The notes: generated by a model not told the origin, from the sequence alone. Positions 38,628 to 47,611 are shown, counted from the first letter of the stretch. The stretch is 64,000 nt of DNA from Billgrantia desiderata (GCA_011742915.1 JAAQTN010000001.1:124001-188000); one strand, 5' to 3'. Program-made: numbers and translations.

Positions 38628-39451
38628 GGCTTGTCTCCCTCTTCGGCGTGGTACCAGGGGAAGGCGAGTCGCGAGGTGCGCGCCAGCAGCTGGTCGAGCA
38701 GGAAGGCCAGCAGGGTGATCCAGGCCACGTAGGGCAGGATCACATCCATCGACAGGTAGCGACGCACCAGGAAGATGCGATAGCCCAAGCCTTCCTGGGC
38801 GGCGATGGCCTCGGCGGCGATCAGGAACAGCCAGGCCGTGCCCAGCGCCAGCCGAGTGGCGTTGAGCAGCCTCGGCGTCAACTGCGGCAGGAGTACCCGA
38901 ACCAGCACCTGCCAGGAGTTGCCGCCCAGGGTCTGGGCCTTGATCAGCTGTTCGTCGGGCAGGCGCAGGGCGTGGCCCTGGAGGTCGCGAATCAGGAAGG
39001 GCGTCACCCCGATCACGATCAGCGCGATCTTGGCGGCCTCCCCGGTGCCGAAGGCGATGAACAGGATCGGCAGAATCGCCATGGGCGGAATCAGCGAGAT
39101 CACCGTCACCAGCGGCGAGAACTTGGCGCGGATCAGCGGCAGGCCACCGTTGATGAGCCCCACGCTGAGGCCGATCAGCGCGCTGATGGCGACCCCGATC
39201 AGCAGCCGTTCGAGGCTGGCGAAGGTATCCGCCCAGAGCACGACCTGCCCGGTGCGCTGATTCTCCTCGCTGGCCATGATGTAGAAGGTGTTGGCCATGG
39301 TCGCCGGGGCCGGCAGCAGCCGATCATTGGGATTCTCGGCGAGCCGCGCATTGGAGAGGCTCAGGTAGACCATCGCCACGACCAGGAAGGGCAGCAGGCC
39401 CAGCAGCCAGCGGCCACCGCGGGAGGGGGTGAGATTGATCAGGCGTTTCAT
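38624..39451 (-). CDS. ABC transporter permease (guanidine operon)
   Basis: A 275-residue inner-membrane permease of the BPD_transp_1 (NitT/TauT) class with about six hydrophobic segments. The EAA-type loop is seen around IKAQTLGGNSWQVLVRVLLP, the docking site for the ATPase. It starts at ATG 39451 and overlaps the ATPase start by four bases. The 70-base gap to the binding-protein gene upstream holds a small TGCCC/GGGCA hairpin. Confidence 0.92.
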   Translation of the reverse strand: MKRLINLTPSRGGRWLLGLLPFLVVAMVYLSLSNARLAENPNDRLLPAPATMANTFYIMASEENQRTGQVVLWADTFASLERLLIGVAISALIGLSVGLINGGLPLIRAKFSPLVTVISLIPPMAILPILFIAFGTGEAAKIALIVIGVTPFLIRDLQGHALRLPDEQLIKAQTLGGNSWQVLVRVLLPQLTPRLLNATRLALGTAWLFLIAAEAIAAQEGLGYRIFLVRRYLSMDVILPYVAWITLLAFLLDQLLARTSRLAFPWYHAEEGDKP

Positions 39452-39521
39452 GAAGGCTCCACGTCAGGGTAAGGGGGCAAGCGAGCTGCCCACTGGGGGC
39501 AACTCACTCCTGACGGCTGGC

Positions 39522-40610
39522 TTACTGTTGTGCGTCGATATAGGCCTGGGTGAAGCTCGGGTCGAAGCGCAGCTTGATGTTGCCCTCGTCGCCGAATATG
39601 CCCTGTGGGGTCTCGATTCCCACCACGCCGGGATCGGGCGCCATGTCGCCGAGCAGGCCGTGTTCGAAGCTGAACTCGGCGACCCGCTGCATGGTCTCGA
39701 GCAGGTCGTCGCTCTCGATCAGCTCGAGGGCCTCGGCGGGATCGGTGTAGAGGTAGGTGGCGTCGAGCTGGGCGCGATAGCCCGCAAGGTCGGTGCCGGC
39801 GGCCTCGGCCATTTGCGAGAGCGCCTCTTCATCCTCTTCTGCCATCAGCGCCATGGTCTCGTACCAGGCGCCGACCAGGGCGTGGCCAAGTTCGGGGTAG
39901 TCGGCCAGGGTCTGGGTATTGACCACCATCAGGTCGAGGATCTCGCCGGGAATCTCGCTCGAATCGAAGGCCAGGGTGCTGCCTTCGAGCTCGGTCACGG
40001 TGGAGAGTTGGGGGTTCCAGGTCACCACCGCGTCGATGCTGTCGCGGCTGGCGAACAGCCCGGCGATATCGGCGTCGCCGGTATTGACGGTGGAGACATC
40101 GCGCTCGCTCATGCCGACGCTGTCGAGCGCCCGGGCCAGCAGGTAGTGGGAGACACTGAACTGCACCAGGTTGACGTCACGTCCGGCGATGTCCTCGAGG
40201 CTGTCGGCATTCTTCAGCACCACGCCGTCGTTGCCGTCGGAGTAGTCGCCTACGATCAGCGCGGTGGAGTCGACGCCGCTGGCGGCGGGAATGGTCAGGG
40301 CGTCCATATTGGTCATGGCGCAGCCGTCGACGTTGCCGGAGGTGAACTGGTTGATCGATTCGACGTAGTCGTTGACCTGGATGATGTCGATCTCGATACC
40401 GTACTGCTCGGCCCAGCGATCGACGATGCCTGCCTCGTCGGCATAGCCCCAGGGCATCCAGCCGGCATAGATCGACCAGCAGACGCTGAACTGGTCGCGT
40501 TCCTGGGCCTGTAGGGGGGCGGTACTCAGGGCAGAGACCATCAGCGTGGTGGTGATGGCGGCGGCGAGGGGGAGTCGCTTGGCGGAGCGGGGACGCAGTG
40601 GCTGGGACAT
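39522..40610 (-). CDS. ABC transporter substrate-binding protein (guanidine operon)
   Basis: A 362-residue periplasmic binding protein of the NMT1/TauA class. The signal peptide is MSQPLRPRSAKRLPLAAAIT followed by a hydrophobic stretch ending APLQA. The mature part begins with FSVCWSIYAGWMPWGYADEAG, a typical first strand and aromatic pocket. ATG 40610 follows GGAGG at four to five bases; the frame is open 19 codons further up into the leader, but those codons lie beyond the ribosome site. It is the first gene after the guanidine-I riboswitch and so the most directly controlled. Confidence 0.92.
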   Translation of the reverse strand: MSQPLRPRSAKRLPLAAAITTTLMVSALSTAPLQAQERDQFSVCWSIYAGWMPWGYADEAGIVDRWAEQYGIEIDIIQVNDYVESINQFTSGNVDGCAMTNMDALTIPAASGVDSTALIVGDYSDGNDGVVLKNADSLEDIAGRDVNLVQFSVSHYLLARALDSVGMSERDVSTVNTGDADIAGLFASRDSIDAVVTWNPQLSTVTELEGSTLAFDSSEIPGEILDLMVVNTQTLADYPELGHALVGAWYETMALMAEEDEEALSQMAEAAGTDLAGYRAQLDATYLYTDPAEALELIESDDLLETMQRVAEFSFEHGLLGDMAPDPGVVGIETPQGIFGDEGNIKLRFDPSFTQAYIDAQQ

Positions 40611-40670
40611 GGTGGCCTCCAATGGGCTCGAGAAAATGTCGGGGGGCATCGGCGCATCCTGCTGCACCTT

Positions 40671-40820
40671 ATCCTCCCGGGCTTTTCTCCCGCCGTGTAA
40701 CCTTGCGCCTCGAAGTGGAGTGCCCCTGCGAGCACCTCATCTCTTGCGCCGGGTCGACAGCTCTCGGACCAGTCATCGCATCGGGGTAAGTGGTGATGCG
40801 ATCGGAACCCTAGCCGTCCA
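40671..40820 (-). promoter_or_regulatory. guanidine-I riboswitch (ykkC class)
   Basis: Reading the minus strand, the hallmarks come in order: CTAGGGTTCCG (plus 40803-40813); a hairpin TCGCATC/GATGCGA; CTGGTCCGAGAG (plus 40761-40772); a variable stem with an extra GTGC/GCAC hairpin; then ACACGGCGGGAGAAAAGCCC followed by GGGAGGAT (plus 40671-40698). This is the conserved core of the ykkC guanidine-I aptamer. It ends about 60 bases before the binding-protein start. The 3' part CGGGAGG could instead pair with CCCCCCG further on, ahead of ACATTTTCT, a possible terminator in the unbound state. Confidence 0.95.
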
Positions 40821-40990
40821 TTGGAAACTGAATTGTCTGGCAGCCGATGATGCACTACCGATACCCCGTATCTCCCTGTTCAAGGCAAGATGAATGCCCG
40901 AGGCGAGGTTATCGTCGGTTAAACAGCAGCTTGAAGGTGTCTGGTTGCTCGTGTTGTCAGGCAGCGGCGGCATCGTCGCTTATTGTTGGT

Positions 40991-41004
40991 GCAAAAGCCG
41001 CACC
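40991..41004 (-). promoter_or_regulatory. weak candidate sigma54 promoter for the guanidine operon
   Basis: On the minus strand GGTGCGGCTTTTGC has GG and GC ten bases apart, the core requirement of sigma54 promoters, but the rest matches TGGCAC-N5-TTGCA only partly. It lies 180 bases upstream of the riboswitch core. The same bases form an inverted repeat (GGTGC/GCACC), so it may be only a hairpin after epmB. Confidence 0.25.
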
Positions 41005-41056
41005 GAATGTATTGATATGGTGCGCCGAAGTGGCGCGTGTACCCGGTTTGGGCTCG

Positions 41057-42103
41057 CTAAAGCGGCGTCTTGCTTGCCTCGCCGGGGATCTCCCTGACCA
41101 GGCGTGGCATCAGGAAGCCCGGCAGCACCTCCCGCAGGCCCGCGACCAGTTCGCGGGCCTCTTCGTCGGGCACGTCGAAATGCGCCGCGCCCGCCACCGG
41201 GTCGAGCACGTGCAGGTAGTAGGGCAGCACGCCGGCCTCGAACAGCCGCTCCGAGAGCTCGGCCAGCGACTCGACCGAGTCGTTGATGCCGCGCAGCAGC
41301 ACGCTCTGGTTGAGCAGGGTGACCCCTGCGTTCTTTAGCCGTTCACAGGCCTCGACCACTGCCTGATCGATCTCGTTGGCATGGTTGATGTGCAGCACCA
41401 TCACCTTCTGCAGCCGGGTGTTGCCGAGCCAGTCGAGCAGGACGTCGTCGACGCGATCCGGGATCACCACCGGCAGGCGGGTGTGAAGGCGCAGGCGCTC
41501 GAGATGGGGAATCGCCTCGAGGCGCTCGACGAGCCAGGCCAACTGGCGGTCGCTGGCGGCCAGCGGGTCACCGCCGGAGAGGATCGCCTCCCGGATGCTC
41601 GGGTCGCTGCGCAGCGTGTCCAGCGAGCCCTCCCACTGCGCGCGAGAGGGGCTGTTGGCGTCGTAGGGGAAGTGACGGCGGAAGCAGTAGCGGCAGTTCA
41701 CCGCGCAGGCGGGGCTCGCAATCAGCAGCACGCGGCCGGCGTACTTGTGAATCAGCCCCGGCCCCGGCGTGTGCGCGGCCTCTTCCAGCGGATCGGCTAC
41801 GTAGCCGGGTACGCTCTCGCCCTCGGCACTCAGCGGCAGCACCTGGCGCAGCAGAGGGTCGTGGGGATCGCCGGGGCGCATGCGCGCCAGGAACGCCTCG
41901 GGCACGCGCACCTCGAACAGCGCGTGACCGCCCTCGGCGCCGGGCAGCCAGGTGTCGTCCAGCCCCAGGCGCCGGCACAGCTCGCGCGGGTCGCGAATCG
42001 CCCGCGACAGCTGATTCTGCCAGGCGCTCTGCAGCGTCAAGGGCGTCACGTCAGCGCCCGGCGTTTCCGGTCTCTGCAAAAGGGCGGAGCTTCGGGTTAT
42101 CAT
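41057..42103 (-). CDS. epmB: EF-P (R)-beta-lysine 2,3-aminomutase EpmB
   Basis: A radical SAM, PLP-dependent enzyme of 348 residues (E. coli 342) that turns L-alpha-lysine into (R)-beta-lysine for EF-P. The Fe-S motif is CAVNCRYC, followed by [10 protein letters not shown], and [14 protein letters not shown] and [15 protein letters not shown] are family blocks. ATG 42103 was preferred over a GTG three codons upstream. It is divergent from efp across about 100 bases, so writer and target sit together, with epmA just beyond efp. Confidence 0.95.
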   Translation of the reverse strand: MITRSSALLQRPETPGADVTPLTLQSAWQNQLSRAIRDPRELCRRLGLDDTWLPGAEGGHALFEVRVPEAFLARMRPGDPHDPLLRQVLPLSAEGESVPGYVADPLEEAAHTPGPGLIHKYAGRVLLIASPACAVNCRYCFRRHFPYDANSPSRAQWEGSLDTLRSDPSIREAILSGGDPLAASDRQLAWLVERLEAIPHLERLRLHTRLPVVIPDRVDDVLLDWLGNTRLQKVMVLHINHANEIDQAVVEACERLKNAGVTLLNQSVLLRGINDSVESLAELSERLFEAGVLPYYLHVLDPVAGAAHFDVPDEEARELVAGLREVLPGFLMPRLVREIPGEASKTPL

Positions 42104-42205
42104 GCGGCACACCAGTCACAATGGGGCGAGGGTTCGATTCCTCGTCGTACGGTACGTTGCGCGTCCGGAGCCTACCGCGGCGCGCCCGATCATTCGAGAG
42201 GCAAC

Positions 42206-42772
42206 ATGGCTAGCTATTCTACCAACGAATTCAAGGGCGGTCTGAAGGTGATGCTGGACGGCGACCCCTGCGCGATCGTCGAGAACGAATTCGTCAAGCC
42301 GGGCAAGGGCCAGGCGTTCAACCGCGTGAAGCTGCGCAACCTGATCACCGGCCGCGTGTGGGAGCGCACCTTCAAGTCGGGCGAGAGCCTGGAAGGCGCC
42401 GACGTGGTGGACCTGGAGATGGAGTATCTCTACACCGACGGCGACATGTGGCACTTCATGAAGACCGACGGTTCCTTCGAGCAGTACGCGGTGGAGAAGA
42501 AGGCGCTGGGCGATACCGCCAAGTGGCTCAAGGAGCAGGTGGTCTACACCGTGACGCTGTGGAACGACAACGCCATCAGCGTGACGCCGCCCAACTTCAT
42601 CGAGCTGGAAGTGGTCGAGACCGACCCGGGCCTGAAGGGCGATACCGCCCAGGGCGGCTCCAAGCCGGCCACGCTCTCTTCCGGCGCCGTGGTGCGGGTG
42701 CCGCTGTTCATCAACCAGGGTGAAGTGCTGAAAGTCGATACTCGCTCTGGTGAGTACGTTTCTAGAGCATAA
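42206..42772 (+). CDS. efp: elongation factor P
   Basis: A 188-residue translation factor that relieves ribosome stalling at polyproline. Lys34 in KPGKGQAF is the residue beta-lysylated by EpmA and EpmB, both encoded next to it. The C-terminal [22 protein letters not shown] block is standard. ATG 42206 follows GAGAGG; the frame is open far upstream, antisense to epmB, but that part is not coding. A hairpin terminator candidate follows, then epmA. Confidence 0.97.
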   Translation: MASYSTNEFKGGLKVMLDGDPCAIVENEFVKPGKGQAFNRVKLRNLITGRVWERTFKSGESLEGADVVDLEMEYLYTDGDMWHFMKTDGSFEQYAVEKKALGDTAKWLKEQVVYTVTLWNDNAISVTPPNFIELEVVETDPGLKGDTAQGGSKPATLSSGAVVRVPLFINQGEVLKVDTRSGEYVSRA

Positions 42773-42814
42773 AGGGCTGGCGTGCGGCGCCGCCGACAAG
42801 CCGCGGTTCAACGT

Positions 42815-42840
42815 AGGCCACGCTATTCCGGCGTGGCCTT
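42815..42840 (+). terminator. hairpin between efp and epmA
   Basis: AGGCCACGC (42815-42823) pairs with GCGTGGCCT (42831-42839) around a 7-base loop, followed by TCATCATTG. The T-run is weak, so part of the efp transcripts may continue into epmA, which starts 22 bases later. Confidence 0.5.
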
Positions 42841-42861
42841 CATCATTGTGGAGACCGTGTC

Positions 42862-43848
42862 ATGGCAACTGACTGGCGCCCCACGGCGAGTATCGAGACG
42901 CTGCGCGAGCGGGCGCGGCTGCTGGCCGAGGTGCGGGGGTTCTTCGCTGCGCGCGGTGTGCTGGAGGTGGAAACGCCGGTGCTGGGCCACGGCGGCAGCA
43001 CCGACGTGCACCTGGCCTCGCTGTCGCTGGCGGCGACCACGCCGGCGGGGCGCGAGCGGCTGTGGCTGCAGACGTCACCTGAGTTCCACATGAAGCGGCT
43101 GTTGGCCGCAGGTAGCGGGCCGATCTTCCAGCTCGCCCGCAGCTTTCGCGACGGTGAGGTGGGCGGGCGACACAACATCGAGTTCACCATGCTGGAGTGG
43201 TATCGCCCGGGCTTCTCTCTCGACGCGCTGATCGAGGAGACCGTGGCGCTGATTCGTCAGGTGCTCGGTCAAAAATCGGGGGGTGAGGCAGGGTCGCTGC
43301 GCCGACGGCGCTACCGCGAGCTGTTCCGCGAGGCGCTGGAGCTCGACCCCTTCGGCGTCGAGCTCGGTGAGCTGCGGCGGCTGGCCGGCCAGCGCGGTGG
43401 CCTCGACATGGGCGATGCCGCCCGCGACGACTGCCTCGACCTGCTGATGAGCCTGGTCATCGAACCCACCCTGGGGCGTGAGGGAATCGACGTGGTGGTG
43501 GACTACCCGGCGAGCCAGGCGGCCCTGGCGCGGCGCCATCGCGACCCGGAGGATGGCGAGTGGGTCGCCTCGCGCTTCGAGGTCTATCTTGCCGGGCTGG
43601 AGCTCGCCAACGGCTACGACGAGCTCACCGATGCCGACGAGCAGCGTGAGCGCTTCGCCGAGGACAACGCCGCCCGGCGACAGCTGGGCCTGCCCGAAGT
43701 GGACGTCGACCGGCGCCTGCTGGCCGCGCTGGAGCACGGCATGCCGGCCGGCAGCGGCGTGGCGCTGGGCATCGACCGGTTGATTCAGCTGGCGCTAGGG
43801 AAAACGAGCGTGGCGGAGGTGATGGCTTTCGCCACGCCCAATTGCTGA
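42862..43848 (+). CDS. epmA: EF-P lysine ligase EpmA (GenX/PoxA)
   Basis: A 328-residue class II lysyl-tRNA-synthetase-like enzyme (E. coli 325) without an anticodon domain, which ligates beta-lysine to Lys34 of EF-P. Class II motifs are present: TSPEFHMKRLL, motif 2 FRDGEVGGRHNIEFTMLEW, and motif 3 GSGVALGIDRLIQL. It follows efp with a GGAG-type site upstream and converges on psd, with 33 bases between the stops. Confidence 0.95.
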   Translation: MATDWRPTASIETLRERARLLAEVRGFFAARGVLEVETPVLGHGGSTDVHLASLSLAATTPAGRERLWLQTSPEFHMKRLLAAGSGPIFQLARSFRDGEVGGRHNIEFTMLEWYRPGFSLDALIEETVALIRQVLGQKSGGEAGSLRRRRYRELFREALELDPFGVELGELRRLAGQRGGLDMGDAARDDCLDLLMSLVIEPTLGREGIDVVVDYPASQAALARRHRDPEDGEWVASRFEVYLAGLELANGYDELTDADEQRERFAEDNAARRQLGLPEVDVDRRLLAALEHGMPAGSGVALGIDRLIQLALGKTSVAEVMAFATPNC

Positions 43849-43851
43849 TAC

Positions 43852-43883
43852 AGGCTTCGTCTGAAAGCCGGCGGGCGAAGCCT
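43852..43883. terminator. hairpin between convergent epmA and psd
   Basis: AGGCTTCG (43852-43859) pairs with CGAAGCCT (43876-43883), the right arm overlapping the psd stop codon. A competing pairing TTCGTCT/AGACGAA (43856-43862 with 43884-43890) is also possible. The symmetry suits two-way termination, but there are no T-runs. Confidence 0.4.
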
Positions 43884-44739
43884 AGACGAACGCCGGGCCG
43901 GGATCGGGCACCCCACCCAGCGACTGACCCATGCTGACCTTGGTCTTGGGGGCCAGCGCGGCGTCGAAATCGACCTTGCCGCCGAAGGCCAGCACCACCG
44001 TGGAGCCGAGCTTGAAGCGACCCATCTCCGCCCCGCGCTCCAGGTGGATCGGCTGGTCGAAGCGGATGCGCTGCACCTGGCCCGAGAGCGGCGTGACCTG
44101 GCCGGCCCACACCGTCTCGATGGCGGCGACGATCATGGCGCCGACCAGCACCACGGCCATGGGGCCGTGCTCGGTATCGAAGTGGCACACCAGGCGCTCG
44201 TTGCGGGCGAACAGGTTGGGCACGTGGTCGGTGGTGGCGGCGTTGACCGAGAACAGCCGCCCCGGCACGTAGACCATCTCGGTCAGGGTGCCGGCCAGCG
44301 GCATGTGCACGCGGTGGTAATCCTTGGGCGAGAGGTAGACGTTGGCATAGCTGCCGCCGCTGTAGCGCTTGGCTGCCTCGGCGTCGCCGCCCAGCAGGTC
44401 GATCATCGAGAAGCGGTGCCCCTTGGCCTGCAGCAGCTTGTCGGCCTCGACGGGGCCGAACTGGGACAGGTTGCCGTCGGCAGGGCACAGCAGGCCCTCG
44501 CCCAGGGGGCGGGCGTCCGGCTTCAGCTCGCGGGTGAAGAAGTCGTTGAAGGTGGCATAGGCGGTGGGGTCCGGCTCGGCGGCCTCGCCCATGTCGACCT
44601 TGAACACCTTGATGAAGGCGCGGATCAGCGCATTCTTGAGCCAGGCCACGCGGGTTTCGGCTAGGCAGCCCACCAGCCGCGAGAGCAGGTGATGGGGAAT
44701 CGGATACTGGATCAGGGCGAAGAACTTGGCGAGAGACAA
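43882..44739 (-). CDS. psd: phosphatidylserine decarboxylase
   Basis: A pyruvoyl-dependent inner-membrane enzyme making phosphatidylethanolamine. The self-cleavage site LGST is present in [15 protein letters not shown] near the C-terminus, and [20 protein letters not shown] and [11 protein letters not shown] are family blocks. No ATG exists in frame near the family start: TTG at 44739 (giving [13 protein letters not shown], 285 residues) or TTG at 44763 are the choices, and neither has a strong ribosome site. The gene lies downstream of a structured three-way-junction element and of sseA-rsgA on the same strand. Confidence 0.93.
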   Translation of the reverse strand: MSLAKFFALIQYPIPHHLLSRLVGCLAETRVAWLKNALIRAFIKVFKVDMGEAAEPDPTAYATFNDFFTRELKPDARPLGEGLLCPADGNLSQFGPVEADKLLQAKGHRFSMIDLLGGDAEAAKRYSGGSYANVYLSPKDYHRVHMPLAGTLTEMVYVPGRLFSVNAATTDHVPNLFARNERLVCHFDTEHGPMAVVLVGAMIVAAIETVWAGQVTPLSGQVQRIRFDQPIHLERGAEMGRFKLGSTVVLAFGGKVDFDAALAPKTKVSMGQSLGGVPDPGPAFV

Positions 44740-44808
44740 GGTAAGTCCATTCCATGCAGGCAAATTTTGCGCGGTCTGTGAGGCAGTGAAGCGACCTTAT
44801 CGAGGACG

Positions 44809-44914
44809 CTGGCCTGAGGGAGCCGGGTAGCGCAAATCGACAGGGATGTCGATTTAAGGCAGGCAAGAGGGACCTTGATCCTGCCCGGCGCGTCACCCGG
44901 CTCCCGAAGGCCAG
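44809..44914. ncRNA. three-way-junction structured element between sseA and psd
   Basis: Outer stem: CTGGCC (44809-44814) with GGCCAG (44909-44914), a TGA/GAA internal loop, an 11-bp perfect stem (44818-44828 with 44895-44905), then GCGC (44830-44833) with GCGC (44888-44891). Hairpin A: 9 bp (44834-44842 with 44847-44855). Hairpin B: GGCAGG/CCTGCC (44858-44863 with 44880-44885) topped by CAAG/CTTG. On the plus strand both tips read AGGGA (44842-44846, 44868-44872). Either strand can fold. I do not recognise it; it could be a leader for psd, a small RNA, an intergenic repeat or a processing site. Confidence 0.55.
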
Positions 44915-44974
44915 GGTTTCGTTCTCGATTGTCGCGAATCGCCTCGCATGACCGCCCAGCGATGAGGGCGTAGT

Positions 44975-45805
44975 TTACTTCTCTATCGGCGTATCGTCGC
45001 GGTTGCCCCACTCCTTCCAGGAGCCGGCATAGCCGCGTATTTTCTCGAAGCCCAGCGCCTTACCCACCAGCCAGGTGAAGCCGCTGCGGTGGTGACTCTG
45101 GCAGTGAGTGATCACTTCCATGTCCGGGGTGAGCCCCAGCGCCTCGAGTTCGGTGATCAGCTCGGCGTAGTCGCGAATGCGCAACGCACGCTCCTTGTCC
45201 ATGGCCTCGGTCCACTCCATGTTGACCGCGCCGGGAATGTGCCCGAGCTGCCTGTTCTCGCCCTTCTCGCCGCGATACTCCGCCGGCGAGCGGGCATCCC
45301 ATACTGCAAAGCCCTTTTCACCCAGCCGTTCCTGCAGCTCCAGCCGGTCGATGGCGACCTGCGGATGCAGGAATTCAGCCTCGTACTCGCTGGGCGTCGC
45401 TGCGCTCGGCTCATGGGAAACGGGCTGGCCGGCCTGACGCCAGGCGTGGATGCCGCCGTTGAGGTAGGAGTAGCGGGTATGCCCGATCAGCTCCAGGGTC
45501 CACAACAGGCGTCCGGCCCAACCGCCGCCCTCGTCGTCATAGGTCACCACGTGAGTGTCGCGGGTCAGGCCCAGTGACGAGAACAGCCGGGACAGCGCCT
45601 CGGGGCTCGGCACCTCGTTGGGCACTTCGCCCTCGCCACGCATCAGGCGGCGAAAATCGAGGAATACGGCGCCGGGCACGTGGCCCTCGTCGTAGCTCTC
45701 CGACCTCAGCGGCACGTCGACGATCAACAGTTGGGGATCGTCCAGATGCTCGGCGAGCTGCTCCGGTTCGACGATCAGCGGCAGCAGATTCTCTTCGGAA
45801 CTCAT
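44975..45805 (-). CDS. sseA: thiosulfate/3-mercaptopyruvate sulfurtransferase (tandem rhodanese)
   Basis: A 276-residue protein of two rhodanese domains. The first (about 10-130) has the inactive-type loop; the second carries the catalytic Cys in ITHCQSHHRSG, and YDEGHVPGAVFLDF and HIPGAVNMEW are the family CH2A-type motifs. The active loop CQSHHRS is basic, closer to thiosulfate sulfurtransferase than to the CG(S/T)GVT loop of mercaptopyruvate enzymes, so the substrate is uncertain and the symbol is tentative. ATG 45805 has AAGGAG. It is 37 bases downstream of rsgA and probably shares its transcript. Confidence 0.87.
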   Translation of the reverse strand: MSSEENLLPLIVEPEQLAEHLDDPQLLIVDVPLRSESYDEGHVPGAVFLDFRRLMRGEGEVPNEVPSPEALSRLFSSLGLTRDTHVVTYDDEGGGWAGRLLWTLELIGHTRYSYLNGGIHAWRQAGQPVSHEPSAATPSEYEAEFLHPQVAIDRLELQERLGEKGFAVWDARSPAEYRGEKGENRQLGHIPGAVNMEWTEAMDKERALRIRDYAELITELEALGLTPDMEVITHCQSHHRSGFTWLVGKALGFEKIRGYAGSWKEWGNRDDTPIEK

Positions 45806-45842
45806 GGCGCTCTCCTTATCTCATGGTCGCGATGCGGCTGAA

Positions 45843-46877
45843 TCAGGTCTCGTTGAGACTATCGACGATATGGCGATAGCTGGCAAAACGCTGGGGATGA
45901 ATGTCGCCGCGTTCCACGGCCTCGAGCAGGGCGCAGCCGGGCTCGTGGCGGTGGCTGCAGTCGCGAAAGCGGCAGCGGCCGAGGAAGTCGCGAAACTCGA
46001 TGAAGCCTTCGGCGACCTGGCGTTCGTCCAGATGTACGAGGCCGAATTCGCGAATGCCGGGCGAGTCGATTAGCTCGGCGTCGTCGGCCGTCGGCAGCCG
46101 GTAGAGGCGCGCCGTGGTGGTGGTGTGGGTGCCCTTGCGCGAGTCCTTCGACAGCGCACCGATACGCAGCGACTCATCCGGCAGCAGCCGGTCGATCAGC
46201 GACGACTTGCCCACGCCGCTCTGGCCGACGAACACCGAGGTGCGTCCGGCCAGGCGCTCATGCAGTGCGTCGAGCCCCGTTGCCCGCGCCGTGGTGGTGG
46301 CCACCACCGGATAGCCGAGCGCCTCGTAGCGCGACAGCAGGGCGCGCAGCTCGCCGCCGCTTTCGGGCAGCAGGTCGATCTTGTTGAGCACCAGCACCGG
46401 AGTGATGCCGGTGGCCTCGGCGGCCACCAGATAGCGGTCGATCAGGTTGGGGTGCGGTGCCGGCTCCGCGGCAAAGACGATCAGGATCTGGTCGATGTTG
46501 GCCGCCACCGGCTTCAGCTGGCCGCGAGCGTCGGGGCGTTGCAGCACGTTCTGGCGTTCGCTGCGCGCCACCACCACGCCCTCGCTGACGTTGCCCTCGG
46601 CATCCTCGGCGGCACGCCAGATGACCCGGTCGCCGGTCACCAGCCCTTCGAGGTTGGCGCGCAGGTGGCAGCGTACCGTCGGCCCGTCGCCGTCCGCCTG
46701 CACGTCGAGGGTGCGGCCGAAATGGGCGATGACCCGACCGGGTCGCTCGGGGCCGTATTCGCCGGCGGCAAGCTTCTGTGAGTCCTTGACGTCGCGCTGC
46801 TCGGCGCGCTTGGCGCGCTCGGCCTGTATCTTCTCGATGCGCCAGCGCTGCTGACGGCTCAACTTGCGTTTGCTCAT
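45843..46877 (-). CDS. rsgA: small-subunit ribosome biogenesis GTPase RsgA
   Basis: A 344-residue circularly permuted GTPase acting in late 30S maturation. An N-terminal basic tail and OB-fold come first. The G motifs are in permuted order: NKID at 165-168, then the P-loop GQSGVGKSS at 218-226, then DSPGIREFG. The C-terminal zinc knuckle is [14 protein letters not shown]. It is divergent from orn, as in E. coli, with overlapping -10 boxes between the two genes. Confidence 0.95.
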   Translation of the reverse strand: MSKRKLSRQQRWRIEKIQAERAKRAEQRDVKDSQKLAAGEYGPERPGRVIAHFGRTLDVQADGDGPTVRCHLRANLEGLVTGDRVIWRAAEDAEGNVSEGVVVARSERQNVLQRPDARGQLKPVAANIDQILIVFAAEPAPHPNLIDRYLVAAEATGITPVLVLNKIDLLPESGGELRALLSRYEALGYPVVATTTARATGLDALHERLAGRTSVFVGQSGVGKSSLIDRLLPDESLRIGALSKDSRKGTHTTTTARLYRLPTADDAELIDSPGIREFGLVHLDERQVAEGFIEFRDFLGRCRFRDCSHRHEPGCALLEAVERGDIHPQRFASYRHIVDSLNET

Positions 46878-46894
46878 GGGCGCCCGAAGATCGT

Positions 46895-46912
46895 TACAAT
46901 AGCGTCATTGTA
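46895..46912. promoter_or_regulatory. overlapping divergent -10 boxes of rsgA and orn
   Basis: TACAAT (46895-46900) reads toward orn, and ATTGTA (46907-46912) is TACAAT toward rsgA; the two form a perfect inverted repeat around AGCGTC. A 17-base spacer from the minus-strand box reaches AGGACA, a fair -35. The plus-strand -35 is poor. Confidence 0.45.
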
Positions 46913-46965
46913 CCCAGCGTGGTCCGGCCTGTCCTGCCGCGCCCTTCAACTCTGGAGCCTGACCG

Positions 46966-47550
46966 ATGCCCAACACTGCCGCGCCACGCGAGGACCTGCT
47001 GGTGTGGATCGACCTCGAGATGACCGGACTCGACCCCGAGCGCGAGCGCATCATCGAGGTGGCCACCCTGATTACCGACAACGATCTCAACCTGGTGGCC
47101 GAGGGGCCAGTGCTCGCGGTGCACCAGCCCGACAGCCTGCTGGCGGCGATGGATGAGTGGAACCAGAAGACCCACGGCGAGTCGGGCCTGGTCGAGCGGG
47201 TGAAGCAGAGCCGGGTCGATACCGCCGAGGCCGAGCGGCAGACCCTGGAATTCCTTAGAGCCTACGTCGCCCCGGGTTCGTCGCCCATGTGCGGCAACAG
47301 CGTGCATCAGGACCGGCGCTTCCTCGAACGCGAGATGCCCGAGCTGCTGGCTTTCTTCCACTACCGCAACCTGGACGTCTCCACCGTCAAGGAGCTGGCC
47401 AAGCGCTGGAACCCGGGGGCGCTGGCCGGCTTCAGCAAGCGCAACACTCACCAGGCGCTGGACGACATCCGCGAGTCGCTGGCGGAGCTGGCGCACTACC
47501 GCAATACCTTTTTGCGCCTGGCCGGCAGCGAGCGCGACGAAGAGGAGTAG
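46966..47550 (+). CDS. orn: oligoribonuclease
   Basis: A 194-residue 3'-5' exonuclease (E. coli 181) that clears di- to penta-ribonucleotides, including pGpG. The DEDDh motifs are clear: [11 protein letters not shown] (D16, E18), [16 protein letters not shown], and [13 protein letters not shown] with the catalytic His and last Asp. There is a short N-terminal extension (PNTAAPRED) and an acidic C-terminal tail. A repeat-like intergenic stretch follows its stop. Confidence 0.95.
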   Translation: MPNTAAPREDLLVWIDLEMTGLDPERERIIEVATLITDNDLNLVAEGPVLAVHQPDSLLAAMDEWNQKTHGESGLVERVKQSRVDTAEAERQTLEFLRAYVAPGSSPMCGNSVHQDRRFLEREMPELLAFFHYRNLDVSTVKELAKRWNPGALAGFSKRNTHQALDDIRESLAELAHYRNTFLRLAGSERDEEE

Positions 47551-47611
47551 GAGCGCCCCTGGCTGGCACCACCAAGGGTGAGCGGCGTCGGGGACAGCTC
47601 GAAGAAGAGGT

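Noticed and set aside
40991..41004. Intrinsic terminator of epmB
   Set aside because: The GGTGC/GCACC hairpin lacks a following T-run on the minus strand and has only 5 bp.
42127..42148. GGTTCGATTC between epmB and efp, resembling a tRNA T-arm
   Set aside because: The stem is out of register with the 7-base loop (G53/C61 positions do not close), and there is no acceptor, D-arm or anticodon arm around it.
43625..44896. A long frame starting with a proper ATG (near 44755) overlapping psd
   Set aside because: Its translation is Arg/Gly/Pro-rich with no family features, while the overlapping frame is unmistakably Psd with the LGST site.
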